Assembly: GCF_007273535.1 (NCBI RefSeq)
Contig: NZ_RIBP01000004.1
Coordinates: forward strand, 2,704,001 to 2,768,000
Origin: Niallia circulans
GTDB taxonomy: Bacteria; Bacillota; Bacilli; Bacillales; Cytobacillaceae
Direction: 5' to 3'
DNA length: 64,000 nucleotides
The notes under the pieces are model-generated. The model saw only the letters and a program-made list of their open reading frames with translations. It was not told the DNA's origin and ran no database searches. Made by a program: the position numbers and the translations under genes. Positions 34,290 through 43,582 of the stretch are shown here, in pieces. Every line of letters starts with the position of its first letter. Position 1 is the stretch's first letter.

Positions 34290-35273
34290 ATGTGCTCATA
34301 TAATGGAAAATTATTAGAGTTGAAAACAGAAAAAGAAAATTATAGTCAAGTACACGATTTAACAAATGAATCTTTAAACGACAAGCATGACTTTATTATG
34401 AAGCAAGTATTTTCTGTCGTATTTGATGAGTTTACACAAAAACATGGCGACCCACCATGTAAGTTCGTCTGGTTCGTGACAGGAAGTGCTGGCAGAAAAG
34501 AGCAGGGAATTATAAGTGATCAAGATCATGGGGTGATCTTTGAAAACGATGATCCTATTGTTCAAGAATACTTTCTTGCACTTGGGTCTGTTGTAAGTGA
34601 TGGCTTGAACAGTGTTGGTTATCCTTATTGTGAAGGCAATGTAATGAGCAGTAACTCAGTATGGTGTAAATCCTCTATTGGCTGGAAAGGGCAAATAGAA
34701 AAATGGATGGAACGAGAAAATTGGGAATCTATTCGTTATTTGCAGATTTTTTATGACAGCAGAGGCCTTATCGGCAATGAGGAGTTCGTTCATGAGCTCA
34801 GAGATTTAATTCATCAATATCGACACAATTATCCGTCTTTATTAACCCGTTTTTTGAATAATATCATGCGCATAAAAAAGGGTGTTGGCATTTTTGGGCA
34901 GTTTTTTGTGGAGCGCACAGGCGCGCATAGAGGCTCACTTCATTTTAAAAACACGATGTATTTGCCTTATGTTAATTCGATAAGACTCCTTTCTATAAAG
35001 GAAGGAATTACTGCAACCTCAACATTAGAAAGGATTGCAATGTTAAGGAAGCTTGAGAAATATGAGGGTCTTATGAAGGAATATGACAGCTGTTTCCGGC
35101 GTATCCTTTGTATTCGAATGTCCTCCTTTAAGGATGCTGCTGATTATAGTGATGTCCACTTCCTAAATATTAATAAGCTAACAAAAGAGGAAAGAATGGA
35201 AGTAAAGTATTTGCTCAGAAAAGGCATAAAGTTGTACCAGCAAGTGAAAAGGCTAATTGAAAAAGGGTGTTAA
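34290..35273 (+). CDS. DUF294 nucleotidyltransferase-like protein
   Basis: The 327-residue protein carries the DUF294 nucleotidyltransferase motif FVTGSAGRKEQGIISDQDHG at about residues 62-81, with the two acidic residues of the polymerase-beta superfamily, and a C-terminal substrate-binding-like helical domain. The fold is that of the GlnD/GlnE protein-modifying nucleotidyltransferases. Substrate unknown. It follows amtB by 108 bp and its stop touches the exonuclease gene. CBS or cNMP sensor domains often attached to this family are absent here. Start ATG not clear; the given start is GTG. Confidence 0.82.
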   Translation: MCSYNGKLLELKTEKENYSQVHDLTNESLNDKHDFIMKQVFSVVFDEFTQKHGDPPCKFVWFVTGSAGRKEQGIISDQDHGVIFENDDPIVQEYFLALGSVVSDGLNSVGYPYCEGNVMSSNSVWCKSSIGWKGQIEKWMERENWESIRYLQIFYDSRGLIGNEEFVHELRDLIHQYRHNYPSLLTRFLNNIMRIKKGVGIFGQFFVERTGAHRGSLHFKNTMYLPYVNSIRLLSIKEGITATSTLERIAMLRKLEKYEGLMKEYDSCFRRILCIRMSSFKDAADYSDVHFLNINKLTKEERMEVKYLLRKGIKLYQQVKRLIEKGC

Positions 35274-35274
35274 T

Positions 35275-36003
35275 GTGGGAGTAGAGTCTTTTTTTCAATA
35301 TATGAGAGATTTATATGGCAAAATGAATGCAAATGTCCTTAATCAAGGAACAGGATTAATGAACTCACAGCAGCTTGCGTTTATGAGACAGCTGCAGAAA
35401 GATGTCAAGGTTGAGCTTGCGTCTCAGCTAACCCTTGAGAATATCGAAACAGTAGTTTTTGATATTGAAACGACTGGTTTTTTTCCAGATAAGGGAGATC
35501 AAATTATCTCGATAGGTGCAGTCAAGGTAAGGGGATGTGTGATTACAGATGAAGAATTTTACACATTGGTGCAGCATAATGGACCTATTTCAGAAGAAAT
35601 CTCTGCATTAACAGGAATATATAAAGAAGATACAGAACAAGCGCCGTTGTTATCTGAGGCACTTATTCGCTTTTTTGAGTTTGCGAAAAATGATACGCTT
35701 GTTGCCCATCATTCCTCCCATGAAAAGAACTTTATGCAATCCGCCTGCTGGAAGCAATTTAAAACACCGTTCAAGCATCGTATTGTTGATACAGCCTTTC
35801 TTTTCAAAATTGTCGAGCCGCACAAAACAATCGTCAGCTTGGAGGATTGGTGCGCCACAAACGATATACCTGCAGAAAATCGACATCATGCCCTTGGAGA
35901 TGCAAGGCTGACTGCTTTGCTTTGGACGCGGTACTTAGAAAAAGCACAGAAGCTTGGTTGCGTTACATTGCAGGATATTTATGAAAGGCTCGCAAGAAGA
36001 TAA
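35275..36003 (+). CDS. DEDDh 3'-5' exonuclease (DnaQ-like)
   Basis: From GTG at 35275 behind AAAAAGGGTG the product has 242 residues; a TTG at 35257 is a longer alternative. The exonuclease motifs are VVFDIETTG (ExoI), HHSSHEKNFM region (ExoII) and HHALGDARLTALLW (ExoIII with His and Asp). It resembles the epsilon subunit of DNA polymerase III but stands apart from any replication gene. DUF294-DnaQ gene pairs recur in bacteria, which suggests a shared nucleotide- or nucleic-acid-related role. Confidence 0.88.
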   Translation: MGVESFFQYMRDLYGKMNANVLNQGTGLMNSQQLAFMRQLQKDVKVELASQLTLENIETVVFDIETTGFFPDKGDQIISIGAVKVRGCVITDEEFYTLVQHNGPISEEISALTGIYKEDTEQAPLLSEALIRFFEFAKNDTLVAHHSSHEKNFMQSACWKQFKTPFKHRIVDTAFLFKIVEPHKTIVSLEDWCATNDIPAENRHHALGDARLTALLWTRYLEKAQKLGCVTLQDIYERLARR

Positions 36004-36038
36004 GCGGGCAAACTAATTTTAGAAAAGAGTGGAAAGCA

Positions 36039-36596
36039 ATGCTAAAAAGCGACAGATTGCTGTTAAGAAGCTGGAGTTTGGAGGATGCTGACGATCTTTT
36101 TGATTATGCCAGTAAGGAGGAAGTCGGTCCAAACGCAGGCTGGATGCCCCATAAAACCGTAGAAGAAAGCAAGAAAATTATCCAGATGTTTTTAATGAAA
36201 AAGGAAGTATATGCAATTTATCTGCTTGGTGAGAATAAGGTGATTGGCAGTATTGGTCTTCATCGGCATAAATCAGATTACAGCAAAAATTCCTTCAAAA
36301 AAGAGCTGGAAATTGGCTTTGCGCTGCATCCGTCCTATTGGGGACAGGGGATTACTCCAGAAGCAGTCCAGCTTATTTTAGAACATGCTTTTCTAAATTT
36401 GGAGGCAGATATCATTTGGTGCGGTCATTTCGATTTTAACGAAAGATCAAAACGAGTTCAGGAAAAATGCGGCTTTTCATATAAGCTTACAAAGCAAGAA
36501 AAGCTGGAGGTTTTTGGTGGAATGGATGTTACAAGTCTATATTATGCTATAACGAAGGAAGAGTATATAAATAATAACGGGACAGAGCTTGTTTAG
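36039..36596 (+). CDS. GNAT acetyltransferase, RimJ/RimL type
   Basis: The 185-residue protein starts LKSDRLLLRSWSLEDADDLF and contains KVIGSIGLHRH, the acetyl-CoA loop region EIGFALHPSYWGQGITPEAV, and FNERSKRVQEKCGF. This is the Acetyltransf_3 pattern. The acceptor is unknown. The terminator stem begins inside the last codons. Confidence 0.88.
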   Translation: MLKSDRLLLRSWSLEDADDLFDYASKEEVGPNAGWMPHKTVEESKKIIQMFLMKKEVYAIYLLGENKVIGSIGLHRHKSDYSKNSFKKELEIGFALHPSYWGQGITPEAVQLILEHAFLNLEADIIWCGHFDFNERSKRVQEKCGFSYKLTKQEKLEVFGGMDVTSLYYAITKEEYINNNGTELV

Positions 36597-36619
36597 AAAA
36601 ACATCTGTCCCGTTTTTGT
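36576..36619 (+). terminator. Terminator overlapping the GNAT stop codon
   Basis: AACGGGACAGA (36576-36586) pairs with TCTGTCCCGTT (36604-36614), then T residues. The stop codon lies in the loop. Confidence 0.9.
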
Positions 36620-36630
36620 TTTTTAAAAAT

Positions 36631-36655
36631 AAAAAAGCCGCTTCCTTTGAAGCGG
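36631..36655 (-). terminator. Minus-strand terminator
   Basis: CCGCTTC and GAAGCGG form a stem; on the minus strand it is followed by CTTTTTT. It can serve the membrane protein gene ending at 36797. Confidence 0.7.
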
Positions 36656-36684
36656 TAAGTAATTAAATATTGAGAAGGATTATT

Positions 36685-36732
36685 ACAATATATAGATGTG
36701 TTGTTAAAACAACCATCTATATATTGTTTTTT
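36685..36732 (+). terminator. Long plus-strand hairpin
   Basis: ACAATATATAGATG (36685-36698) and its complement (36713-36726) form a perfect 14 bp stem, extended by GTTGTT/AACAAC inside, followed by six T residues. It lies between two other terminators and has no gene of its own. Confidence 0.75.
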
Positions 36733-36796
36733 ATACTATCATAATCGTTTCTATCATGCAATTATTTGTTAATAAAATACAAAGACAAGCATTTAT

Positions 36797-37147
36797 TTAT
36801 GAAAACAGAAGCACAATATAAAAGGCAAATATGAGTAGGAGTGCAATCGTTATCAGTTTGTTAACCCAGGATTTTGGGAATTTTCGTCGCTCCTTCTTAA
36901 GGCCAAAGCCGACTGAAGCGATTATATTCACATATAAAACTAGTGTGATAATCGAAAAACCAATAAATTGGGCGATGAAAAGTAACAGCAAGTAGCTTTT
37001 GCCTTGGAACATCGACGCATCGGGAAAAGATGTTCCGCTAATCAACTGAATAATTACATCATTTATTGTCCCAAATAAAGCAAAAAGAATGACGATTGTT
37101 GCAAGGATTTTTATAAATTCTAAATAATAATAAGAAAGTTTGTTCAT
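36797..37147 (-). CDS. Hypothetical membrane protein (116 aa)
   Basis: Three hydrophobic segments are visible: FIKILATIVILFALFG, YLLLLFIAQFIGFSIITLVLYVN (two close helices possible) and LITIALLLIFAFYIVLLF. Between the last two is a basic stretch GLKKERRKFPKSW. No family is recognised. It lies alone, divergent from the fru operon. Confidence 0.7.
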   Translation of the reverse strand: MNKLSYYYLEFIKILATIVILFALFGTINDVIIQLISGTSFPDASMFQGKSYLLLLFIAQFIGFSIITLVLYVNIIASVGFGLKKERRKFPKSWVNKLITIALLLIFAFYIVLLFS

Positions 37148-37286
37148 ACATTGGTCCTTTTTTAAGAAATTTGTTGAATTCTGTTATTAATTATAGGAGA
37201 AAATGTCGAGTGACGCAATCTGCATTACGCATTTCGACACACTTCGATGAATTAGGCGAAAAAATTAAAATTTTTATAAAGTTAGT

Positions 37287-37331
37287 AAAACATTCAAAAA
37301 CTATCAATATATGATTTTTTTTGAATGTTTT
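37287..37331. promoter_or_regulatory. 14 bp perfect inverted repeat upstream of fruR
   Basis: AAAACATTCAAAAA (37287-37300) and TTTTTGAATGTTTT (37318-37331) lie upstream of the promoter. It may be the FruR operator or an upstream hairpin; no T tract suited to a terminator follows on the plus strand. Confidence 0.5.
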
Positions 37332-37344
37332 TGAAAGAAAATGC

Positions 37345-37373
37345 TTGAAATCTGAAATCGGTTACAGTATTAT
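37345..37373 (+). promoter_or_regulatory. fru promoter with a cre site in the spacer
   Basis: TTGAAA (37345-37350) and TATTAT (37368-37373) have a 17 bp spacer. Between them TGAAATCGGTTACA (37353-37366) matches the cre consensus TGWAANCGNTNWCA at every position. CcpA binding here would block the promoter. Confidence 0.82.
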
Positions 37374-37422
37374 TAACCTATAGACAACAAACCCAAGTTA
37401 TGAATAGAAAGGTTGTGGGAAG

Positions 37423-38175
37423 TTGTTAACACCTGAAAGACATTCACTAATTTTGCACTTATTAAAACAACAAAACATTGTTAAAATACAGGATTTAGTT
37501 GATGCGACGGAAACTTCCGAAAGCACAATCAGAAGAGACTTGACCCAATTGGAGCAAGAGGGATTCCTTAAAAGAGTTCACGGGGGAGCAGCCCGGCTTC
37601 AAGGGAAAATGAATGAACCAAGCATGGATGAAAAATCAGCCAAAAACCTTCATGAGAAGAAAACAATCGCTGCCTTCGCTGCGAATCTTGTCGAAGAAGG
37701 GGAGAGCATCTATTTGGATGCCGGCTCTACTGTTACGGAAATGATACCGTTCTTAAAAGATAAAAACATTGTCGTCGTTACAAATGGTCTGATGCATATG
37801 AAGGAGCTTATTGCTTCCAATATTCAAACATACTTGATAGGCGGATATGTTAAGGAAAGAACGAATGCACTTGTTGGAAGAGGTGCCCTTCTGAGTCTAA
37901 GTCATTACCGTTTTGATAAATGCTTCATGGGCGCGAACGGAGTTCACCCTGAATTTGGGTATACGACTCCTGACCAGGAAGAAGCAATGGTCAAAAGTAA
38001 GGCAATTGATCTTTCGAGGGAAGCCTTTTTTCTGGCTGATGACAGTAAGTTTTCTGAAGTATATTTTTCAAAGATTGCTGATATTCACGAAGCCTCCATT
38101 ATTACAAATGAAAATGATGGAGAAACTTTAAGTATGTACAGCAAAAAAACTAGTATAAAGGTTGTGACATCATGA
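37423..38175 (+). CDS. fruR: Fructose operon regulator, DeoR family
   Basis: The 250-residue protein has the DeoR N-terminal helix-turn-helix (LVDATETSESTIRRDLTQLEQEGFLKRVHGGA) and the C-terminal sugar-phosphate-binding domain with YLDAGSTV, VVTNGL and FFLADDSKF. It represses the fru operon and is relieved by fructose 1-phosphate. The TTG start follows AAAGGTTGTGGG. The stop overlaps the fruK start (ATGA). Confidence 0.93.
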   Translation: MLTPERHSLILHLLKQQNIVKIQDLVDATETSESTIRRDLTQLEQEGFLKRVHGGAARLQGKMNEPSMDEKSAKNLHEKKTIAAFAANLVEEGESIYLDAGSTVTEMIPFLKDKNIVVVTNGLMHMKELIASNIQTYLIGGYVKERTNALVGRGALLSLSHYRFDKCFMGANGVHPEFGYTTPDQEEAMVKSKAIDLSREAFFLADDSKFSEVYFSKIADIHEASIITNENDGETLSMYSKKTSIKVVTS

Positions 38176-39077
38176 TTTATACGTTGACATTGAACCCATC
38201 TGTTGACTATATCATAGAACTTAGTGTAGTGAATTTAGGAGAATTGAACAGAACCGAGCATACAAGCAAGTTTGCAGGCGGAAAAGGCATTAATGTTTCC
38301 AAGGTTCTGCAAAGGATGGGTGTGGAAAGCAAGGCACTTGGTTTTGTCGGTGGATTCACTGGCGATTATATCAAGGATCAGTTGAAGCAAGAAGCAATCC
38401 ATACGGATTTCGTTGAAGTAGAAGAAGATACAAGAATTAATGTTAAGGTAAAAGCTGCAGATGAAACAGAGCTGAATGCAGCAGGTCCAGTTATCTCTGC
38501 AGAGAAATTAGCAGAGCTGCAAGAGAAAATCAGCAAGCTGAATTCAGAAGATCTCTTAGTGCTAGCAGGAAGTATTCCATCAACACTGCCAGCTAACACA
38601 TATGAAGAGCTTGTGAAAATTTGTTCAGAAAATAAGGTTTCCTTTGTGGTTGATGCTGAAGGCGAGCTTTTGCAAAAGGTTCTTCCCTACAGTCCGTTTT
38701 TAATTAAGCCAAATCACCATGAGCTTGGAGATTTATTTAATACAACGATTACAAGTGCGGAAGATGTAATTCCATATGGGAAGAAACTGCTTGAGCTTGG
38801 TGCCCAAAACGTGATTGTTTCCCTTGCAGGTGATGGTGCTGTGTTTATTAATCAGCATGAAACAATCATTAGCACTGTTCCAAAAGGAGAAGTGAAAAGC
38901 TCTGTCGGAGCAGGGGACAGCATGGTAGCTGGTTTCCTCGCAAAATATAATGAAACACAAGACTTGAAGGAAGCATTTAGATACAGCATTGCATCTGGCA
39001 GTGCCACAGCATTCTCGATCGGCCTTTGCACGAAAGAGAAAGTGGAAAGCCTGCTCCCGCAGGTTGTATTGAAGTAA
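38172..39077 (+). CDS. fruK: 1-phosphofructokinase
   Basis: The 301-residue PfkB-family kinase phosphorylates fructose 1-phosphate to fructose 1,6-bisphosphate. Visible are TLNPSVDYI, FAGGKGINVSKVL, KPNHHEL and the anion-hole SVGAGDSMVAGF. It overlaps fruR by four bases and precedes fruA by 79 bp. Confidence 0.95.
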   Translation: MIYTLTLNPSVDYIIELSVVNLGELNRTEHTSKFAGGKGINVSKVLQRMGVESKALGFVGGFTGDYIKDQLKQEAIHTDFVEVEEDTRINVKVKAADETELNAAGPVISAEKLAELQEKISKLNSEDLLVLAGSIPSTLPANTYEELVKICSENKVSFVVDAEGELLQKVLPYSPFLIKPNHHELGDLFNTTITSAEDVIPYGKKLLELGAQNVIVSLAGDGAVFINQHETIISTVPKGEVKSSVGAGDSMVAGFLAKYNETQDLKEAFRYSIASGSATAFSIGLCTKEKVESLLPQVVLK

Positions 39078-39156
39078 CAACAAACCCGGGTGCTTATGTA
39101 ACAATAATGGAGCATAAGCACCGCCATTAAAAAAATTAGAAAAAGGGGCGTTACAG

Positions 39157-41031
39157 ATGAGAATCACAGAATTGCTGACGCGCGATACAATCCTTTTGAA
39201 TATAGAAGGAACACAGAAAATCGAAGCGATTGATCAATTAGTAGCAAAATTGGATGCAGCAGGAAAACTTGCTAACAAAGAGGAATATAAAGCAGCAATC
39301 TTAAAAAGAGAAGAGCAAAGCACAACAGGAATTGGTGAAGGAATTGCGATTCCTCATGCGAAAACTAGTGCAGTTAAAAACCCAGCTATCGCATTTGGCC
39401 GGTCTGTAGATGGACTCGACTATGAATCACTTGACGGTCAGCCAGCTCATTTATTCTTTATGATCGCAGCTCCAGATGGTGCAAATAATACACATCTTGA
39501 GGCATTATCAAGACTTTCCACAATCCTGTTGAAGGAAGAAGTGAGAGCAAAACTACTTGCTGCAGCGACAGAACAGGATGTTGTTAACATCATTGACAGC
39601 TACGACGAGGAAGAGGAAGAAGAAGAGCAAAACATTGCAGATAAAAAGAATTTCATTGTTGCTGTAACAGCATGTCCGACAGGAATTGCTCATACGTATA
39701 TGGCAGCAGATTCATTAAAATCTAAAGCAGCAGAACTAGGTGTCGACATTAAAGTAGAAACAAATGGTTCAGGCGGAGCGAAAAACGTATTAACAGCTGA
39801 GGAAATTGAAAACGCTACAGCCGTTATTGTTGCAGCAGATACAAAAGTTCAAATGGAGCGCTTTAAAGGAAAGCATGTCATTGAAACACCAGTTGCTGAC
39901 GGAATTAGAAGACCAGCTGAGCTGATTGACAAAGCTCTTAAGCAAGAAGCACCTGTATACCAAGGCGGAAATGGTGCCAATGCTGATGAAGAAAGCAGCA
40001 AAAAAGGCGGAGCAGGCATTTATAAGCACCTAATGAACGGTGTTTCTAACATGCTCCCATTTGTTGTCGGCGGTGGTATCTTAATTGCTATCAGCTTCAT
40101 GTTCGGGTATAATTCATCCAATCCAGATGATCCAAGTTATAATGCTTTTGCAGCAGTCTTGAAGCTAATCGGTGGAGACAACGCATTCAGCTTACTAGTA
40201 CCAGTTCTTGCTGGATTCATCGCAATGAGCATTGCCGATCGTCCAGGATTTGCACCAGGTATGGTTGCAGGTCTTATGGCAGCAAATGGCGGAGCAGGCT
40301 TCTTAGGTGGCTTGATCGCAGGTTTCCTTGCAGGTTACGTTGTTATTGGGATTAAAAAAGCACTTTCAGGTTTACCAAGATCATTAGAAGGTATTAAAAC
40401 TATTCTGCTATTCCCGTTACTAGGTATTTTAGTTACAGGTTTAATCATGAATTATGTTGTAATTGGTCCAGTCGGGGCGCTTAATACAGGTATAACAAAC
40501 TGGTTATCAGGTCTTGGCACAGCTAACGCAGTACTGCTTGGAATTATCCTTGGTGCCATGATGGCAATTGACATGGGTGGTCCAATTAATAAATCTGCTT
40601 ATGTTTTCGGTACAGGTTTAATCGCTAACGGTGTATTTGAGCCGATGGCAGCAATCATGGCAGGTGGTATGGTTCCACCGCTTGCAATCGCATTAGCAAC
40701 AACACTATTCAGAAATAAATTTACAAAGCAAGAAAAAGATGCTGGAACAACAAACTACATTATGGGTCTTTCCTTTATTACAGAAGGTGCGATTCCATTT
40801 GCAGCAGCTGATCCACTTCGTGTTATTCCATCTGTTGCAATCGGAGCAGCAATTACAGGCGGATTGTCTATGTTCTTCCATATCGGTTTAAGAGCACCAC
40901 ACGGCGGTATTTTCGTATTCGGTCTTGTGGATGGCAACTGGTTGCTTTACTTGCTTGCAGTAGTAATCGGTGCAGTTGTAGCAGCATTTTTACTAGGTAT
41001 TTTGAAAAAACCTGTTACAGAAAAGAAATAA
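39157..41031 (+). CDS. fruA: Fructose PTS transporter, EIIABC
   Basis: The 624-residue permease has IIA (about 1-145, phosphorylated His67 in GIAIPHAKT), IIB (about 165-265, phosphorylated Cys173 in VTACPTGIAHTYMAAD) and the IIC membrane domain (about 290-620) with DMGGPINKSAY and FITEGAIPFAA. It imports fructose as fructose 1-phosphate. The IIA-IIB linker contains a run of glutamates (DEEEEEEEQ). Confidence 0.96.
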   Translation: MRITELLTRDTILLNIEGTQKIEAIDQLVAKLDAAGKLANKEEYKAAILKREEQSTTGIGEGIAIPHAKTSAVKNPAIAFGRSVDGLDYESLDGQPAHLFFMIAAPDGANNTHLEALSRLSTILLKEEVRAKLLAAATEQDVVNIIDSYDEEEEEEEQNIADKKNFIVAVTACPTGIAHTYMAADSLKSKAAELGVDIKVETNGSGGAKNVLTAEEIENATAVIVAADTKVQMERFKGKHVIETPVADGIRRPAELIDKALKQEAPVYQGGNGANADEESSKKGGAGIYKHLMNGVSNMLPFVVGGGILIAISFMFGYNSSNPDDPSYNAFAAVLKLIGGDNAFSLLVPVLAGFIAMSIADRPGFAPGMVAGLMAANGGAGFLGGLIAGFLAGYVVIGIKKALSGLPRSLEGIKTILLFPLLGILVTGLIMNYVVIGPVGALNTGITNWLSGLGTANAVLLGIILGAMMAIDMGGPINKSAYVFGTGLIANGVFEPMAAIMAGGMVPPLAIALATTLFRNKFTKQEKDAGTTNYIMGLSFITEGAIPFAAADPLRVIPSVAIGAAITGGLSMFFHIGLRAPHGGIFVFGLVDGNWLLYLLAVVIGAVVAAFLLGILKKPVTEKK

Positions 41032-41038
41032 TGATAGA

Positions 41039-41079
41039 AGAAAAGAGGGTCTGCTAACATGATGCAGATCCTCTTTTTT
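41039..41079. terminator. Terminator of the fru operon
   Basis: AAAAGAGGGTCTGC and GCAGATCCTCTTTT form a stem with one mismatch and a T tract; A residues on the left make it bidirectional for the convergent MFS gene. Confidence 0.9.
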
Positions 41080-41117
41080 GTTATCGTAACACTATTAAAG
41101 CAAAAGGAGTGCCGGTA

Positions 41118-42413
41118 TTAATGGGCATTTCCTTTTGCTTTTATACGAAAAAGTACAGCTAATGCTGCAATGGCTGCAACAGCTGCCAAAATATAAAATT
41201 GCATGCTTGGAATTTCCTTGCTTAACACGGCCATTATTGGCGGTCCTGCTGCAACACCAATGAACCTCATCGAGCTGTAAAGACTTGTTATGGTCCCTCG
41301 TTCTTCCTTTTCAATTCCCTCGGTTATTAAAGCATCCAATGGTGGCAGACTTGCTCCAATCCCAATCCCAGATATGGTTAATACCCCAATGATATACCAA
41401 AGATTATCATTAAAGCTCAGAGCAATAGTTCCGATTATGATAAATACAATCCCAGTAAAGGTAATCCATTTCATCAAATTTTGATCCTTTTTAATCTTTT
41501 TACCTGTTATAAAGGAAGTCAGGCATAAGGCTCCAAGTGGAATAGCCAAGTACATCCCTTTTTTTAAGTTTTTTATATGATATTTTTTTTCTAATATGTC
41601 TGATAGGTAAAACTGCTCTGCAAAAAGGACAAACATGATAATGACACCAATGAAAAAAATAGCATACAGCCATTTTTTGTCTTTTTTCATCACTTTTTTT
41701 GTATGTTGAATAAATACCCTGAATGGAGGAGGTTCGCTAGGTCCACCAGGCACCTTAACAAAGATTATAATAAGAAGAATGGAAATCAGACAAAAAACTG
41801 GAATTGCCCAAAACGGCATGAACCAAACAATCCCGGCAATAACCGCCCCAAGAACAGGGCTGAGCACCTTACCAAGCGTGTTGGCCGTTTCAATAATACC
41901 TAATGTACTGCTGATTTCTTCTTCTTTTTTGAACATATCCCCAACTAAAGGCAATACAATTGGAAATGCGCCTGCTGCCCCTATCCCTTGCAAGGCCCTG
42001 CCTGCAAGGATAATCCAATAAGAGTTCTGTATTTTCCATGCAGCAAATCCACATATCACACCACCAATTCCGGCGATGATTAAGCTTGGGATTATGACTT
42101 TTTTTCTGCCGATATGGTCTGACAGATATCCAGCTACAGGTATCAGCAATATCGCCAAAATACTGTATACGGTAATGATCATACTCACCTTAAAGGATGA
42201 TATGCCAAGCTGACGCTCAATGTTCGGCAAAACAGGTATCAGCATACTATTGCCAAGTGTCATCACTAAGGGGATAGAAGAAATAGACAAAATAGACATT
42301 TTTGTTACCTTTATTTTGTTGCTTTTATCGGCAGTGCCTTTTTTTGTTTTCTCCTTTTTATCCTGTTCATCACTAAAACTGAAAAAGCCTTTTTCCTCAT
42401 TTATGTGATCCAT
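41118..42413 (-). CDS. MFS multidrug-type exporter
   Basis: The 431-residue protein has an unusually long charged N-terminal tail (about 35 residues, MDHINEEKGFFSFSDEQDKK and onward) before about twelve or more membrane helices. Motif A is GYLSDHIGRKKV and motif C-like GRALQGIGAAGAFPIVLP marks a drug:proton antiporter. Substrate unknown. The tail may be a regulatory extension. Confidence 0.85.
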   Translation of the reverse strand: MDHINEEKGFFSFSDEQDKKEKTKKGTADKSNKIKVTKMSILSISSIPLVMTLGNSMLIPVLPNIERQLGISSFKVSMIITVYSILAILLIPVAGYLSDHIGRKKVIIPSLIIAGIGGVICGFAAWKIQNSYWIILAGRALQGIGAAGAFPIVLPLVGDMFKKEEEISSTLGIIETANTLGKVLSPVLGAVIAGIVWFMPFWAIPVFCLISILLIIIFVKVPGGPSEPPPFRVFIQHTKKVMKKDKKWLYAIFFIGVIIMFVLFAEQFYLSDILEKKYHIKNLKKGMYLAIPLGALCLTSFITGKKIKKDQNLMKWITFTGIVFIIIGTIALSFNDNLWYIIGVLTISGIGIGASLPPLDALITEGIEKEERGTITSLYSSMRFIGVAAGPPIMAVLSKEIPSMQFYILAAVAAIAALAVLFRIKAKGNAH

Positions 42414-42574
42414 TTAAATTCTCCTTGATTTAAATAGTGCTGACTAGTAATAATATGTACGTGAACATTAGCAATTACACTGAGATTTTTAGGAAATAAG
42501 CAGAAATTAATCCTATTCGCTAAGTAATAAATAACGGTATAATAAAAGGATAAAAAAGTATAAAGGAGGACAAC

Positions 42575-43213
42575 ATGAAGGGAGACATTATCACATTAAG
42601 TGTTGGCAAGCCGAAAACCTTTGATTGGAATGGGAAGCAAGTTTCCTCAAGCATCGGTAAAACAATTGTAGACCAATGTTATTTAACATTTGACAGTTTT
42701 GCAGGGGATGGTGTCGCAAATGAAGATTTTCATGGCGGCAGAGAAAGGGCAGTATGCTTTTACCCTTATGAGCATTATGCGAATTGGGAAAAGCAATTCA
42801 ACGTAAAGCTGGAACCACCAGTGTTTGGCGAAAATATTTGTGGTACTGGCTGGCTTGAAAAAGATACATATATTGGCGATGTTTTTTCGATTGGAGATGC
42901 CATTGTGCAAGTTACGCAAGGAAGAATTCCGTGCAATACAATCTCTAAATACAATAGTGTCCCTACATTCTTGGCTCGTATTGTTGAGACTTGCTATACT
43001 GGTTATTTCATGAAGGTGTTAAAGGAAGGGAAGATTGAGTCTTCGTCCCAGATTGTTCTGCTTGAGCGCAAACAAGAGGATATTTCTGTTTGGGATGCAA
43101 CAAGAGTAATGCTGCTGGACCGCAAGAATAAGCCAGAGGTCGAAAGAATGCTTAAGCTTGAGGATTTAGCAGAGGATTGGTCAAGCCGCTTTCAAAAAGC
43201 ATTGCAAAAATAG
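42575..43213 (+). CDS. MOSC-domain protein (YiiM-like)
   Basis: The 212-residue protein has the MOSC core with GDGVANEDFHGGRERAVCFYPYEHY and PVFGENICGTGW. The cysteine in RIPCNTISKYN corresponds to the conserved sulfur- or molybdenum-handling cysteine of this group. YiiM relatives reduce N-hydroxylated bases. A helical 3-alpha domain closes the protein. AAAGGAGGA precedes the ATG. Confidence 0.88.
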   Translation: MKGDIITLSVGKPKTFDWNGKQVSSSIGKTIVDQCYLTFDSFAGDGVANEDFHGGRERAVCFYPYEHYANWEKQFNVKLEPPVFGENICGTGWLEKDTYIGDVFSIGDAIVQVTQGRIPCNTISKYNSVPTFLARIVETCYTGYFMKVLKEGKIESSSQIVLLERKQEDISVWDATRVMLLDRKNKPEVERMLKLEDLAEDWSSRFQKALQK

Positions 43214-43223
43214 AAATTCTTTC

Positions 43224-43252
43224 TTGACAATCTAATTCATGTCTTTTATGAT
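43224..43252 (+). promoter_or_regulatory. Sigma-A promoter of the trp operon
   Basis: TTGACA (43224-43229) and TATGAT (43247-43252) with a 17 bp spacer. It lies directly before the first T-box leader. Confidence 0.85.
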
Positions 43253-43261
43253 AAGTATAAC

Positions 43262-43545
43262 ATAAATACAAGCGATGACGAAGAGTAGTAACTATTGATG
43301 GGAACTTAAGAGAGCTGATGGTTGGTGTGAATCAGTGTTACATAATAGTGAATGGACTTCAGAGCTTCTAAACCGAAACCTAAATTGGAAGTAGGCTTTA
43401 GCGAAATGTCTCAACGTTATAAGAGACCGAAATATGCGCCAACGATTTTTGAGTGCATTATTTCTTAGAGTGAGCTTATTAACTAAGCTAATGAAGGTGG
43501 CACCACGGGTTTCTCGTCCTTTTTTATAGGAGAGAAGCCCTTTTT
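43262..43545 (+). ncRNA. T-box riboswitch 1, tryptophan specifier
   Basis: The specifier loop reads GTGAATGGACTT with codon UGG at 43353-43355. The T-box sequence AAGGTGGCACCACGG (43494-43508) pairs with the uncharged tRNA acceptor end. The terminator stem GGGTTTCTC...GAGAGAAGCCC with TTTTT ends at 43545. Uncharged tRNA-Trp should promote antitermination. Confidence 0.93.
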
Positions 43546-43582
43546 GTGTCTTTTTTTATAAACATTTTTCATAATAAAATCA

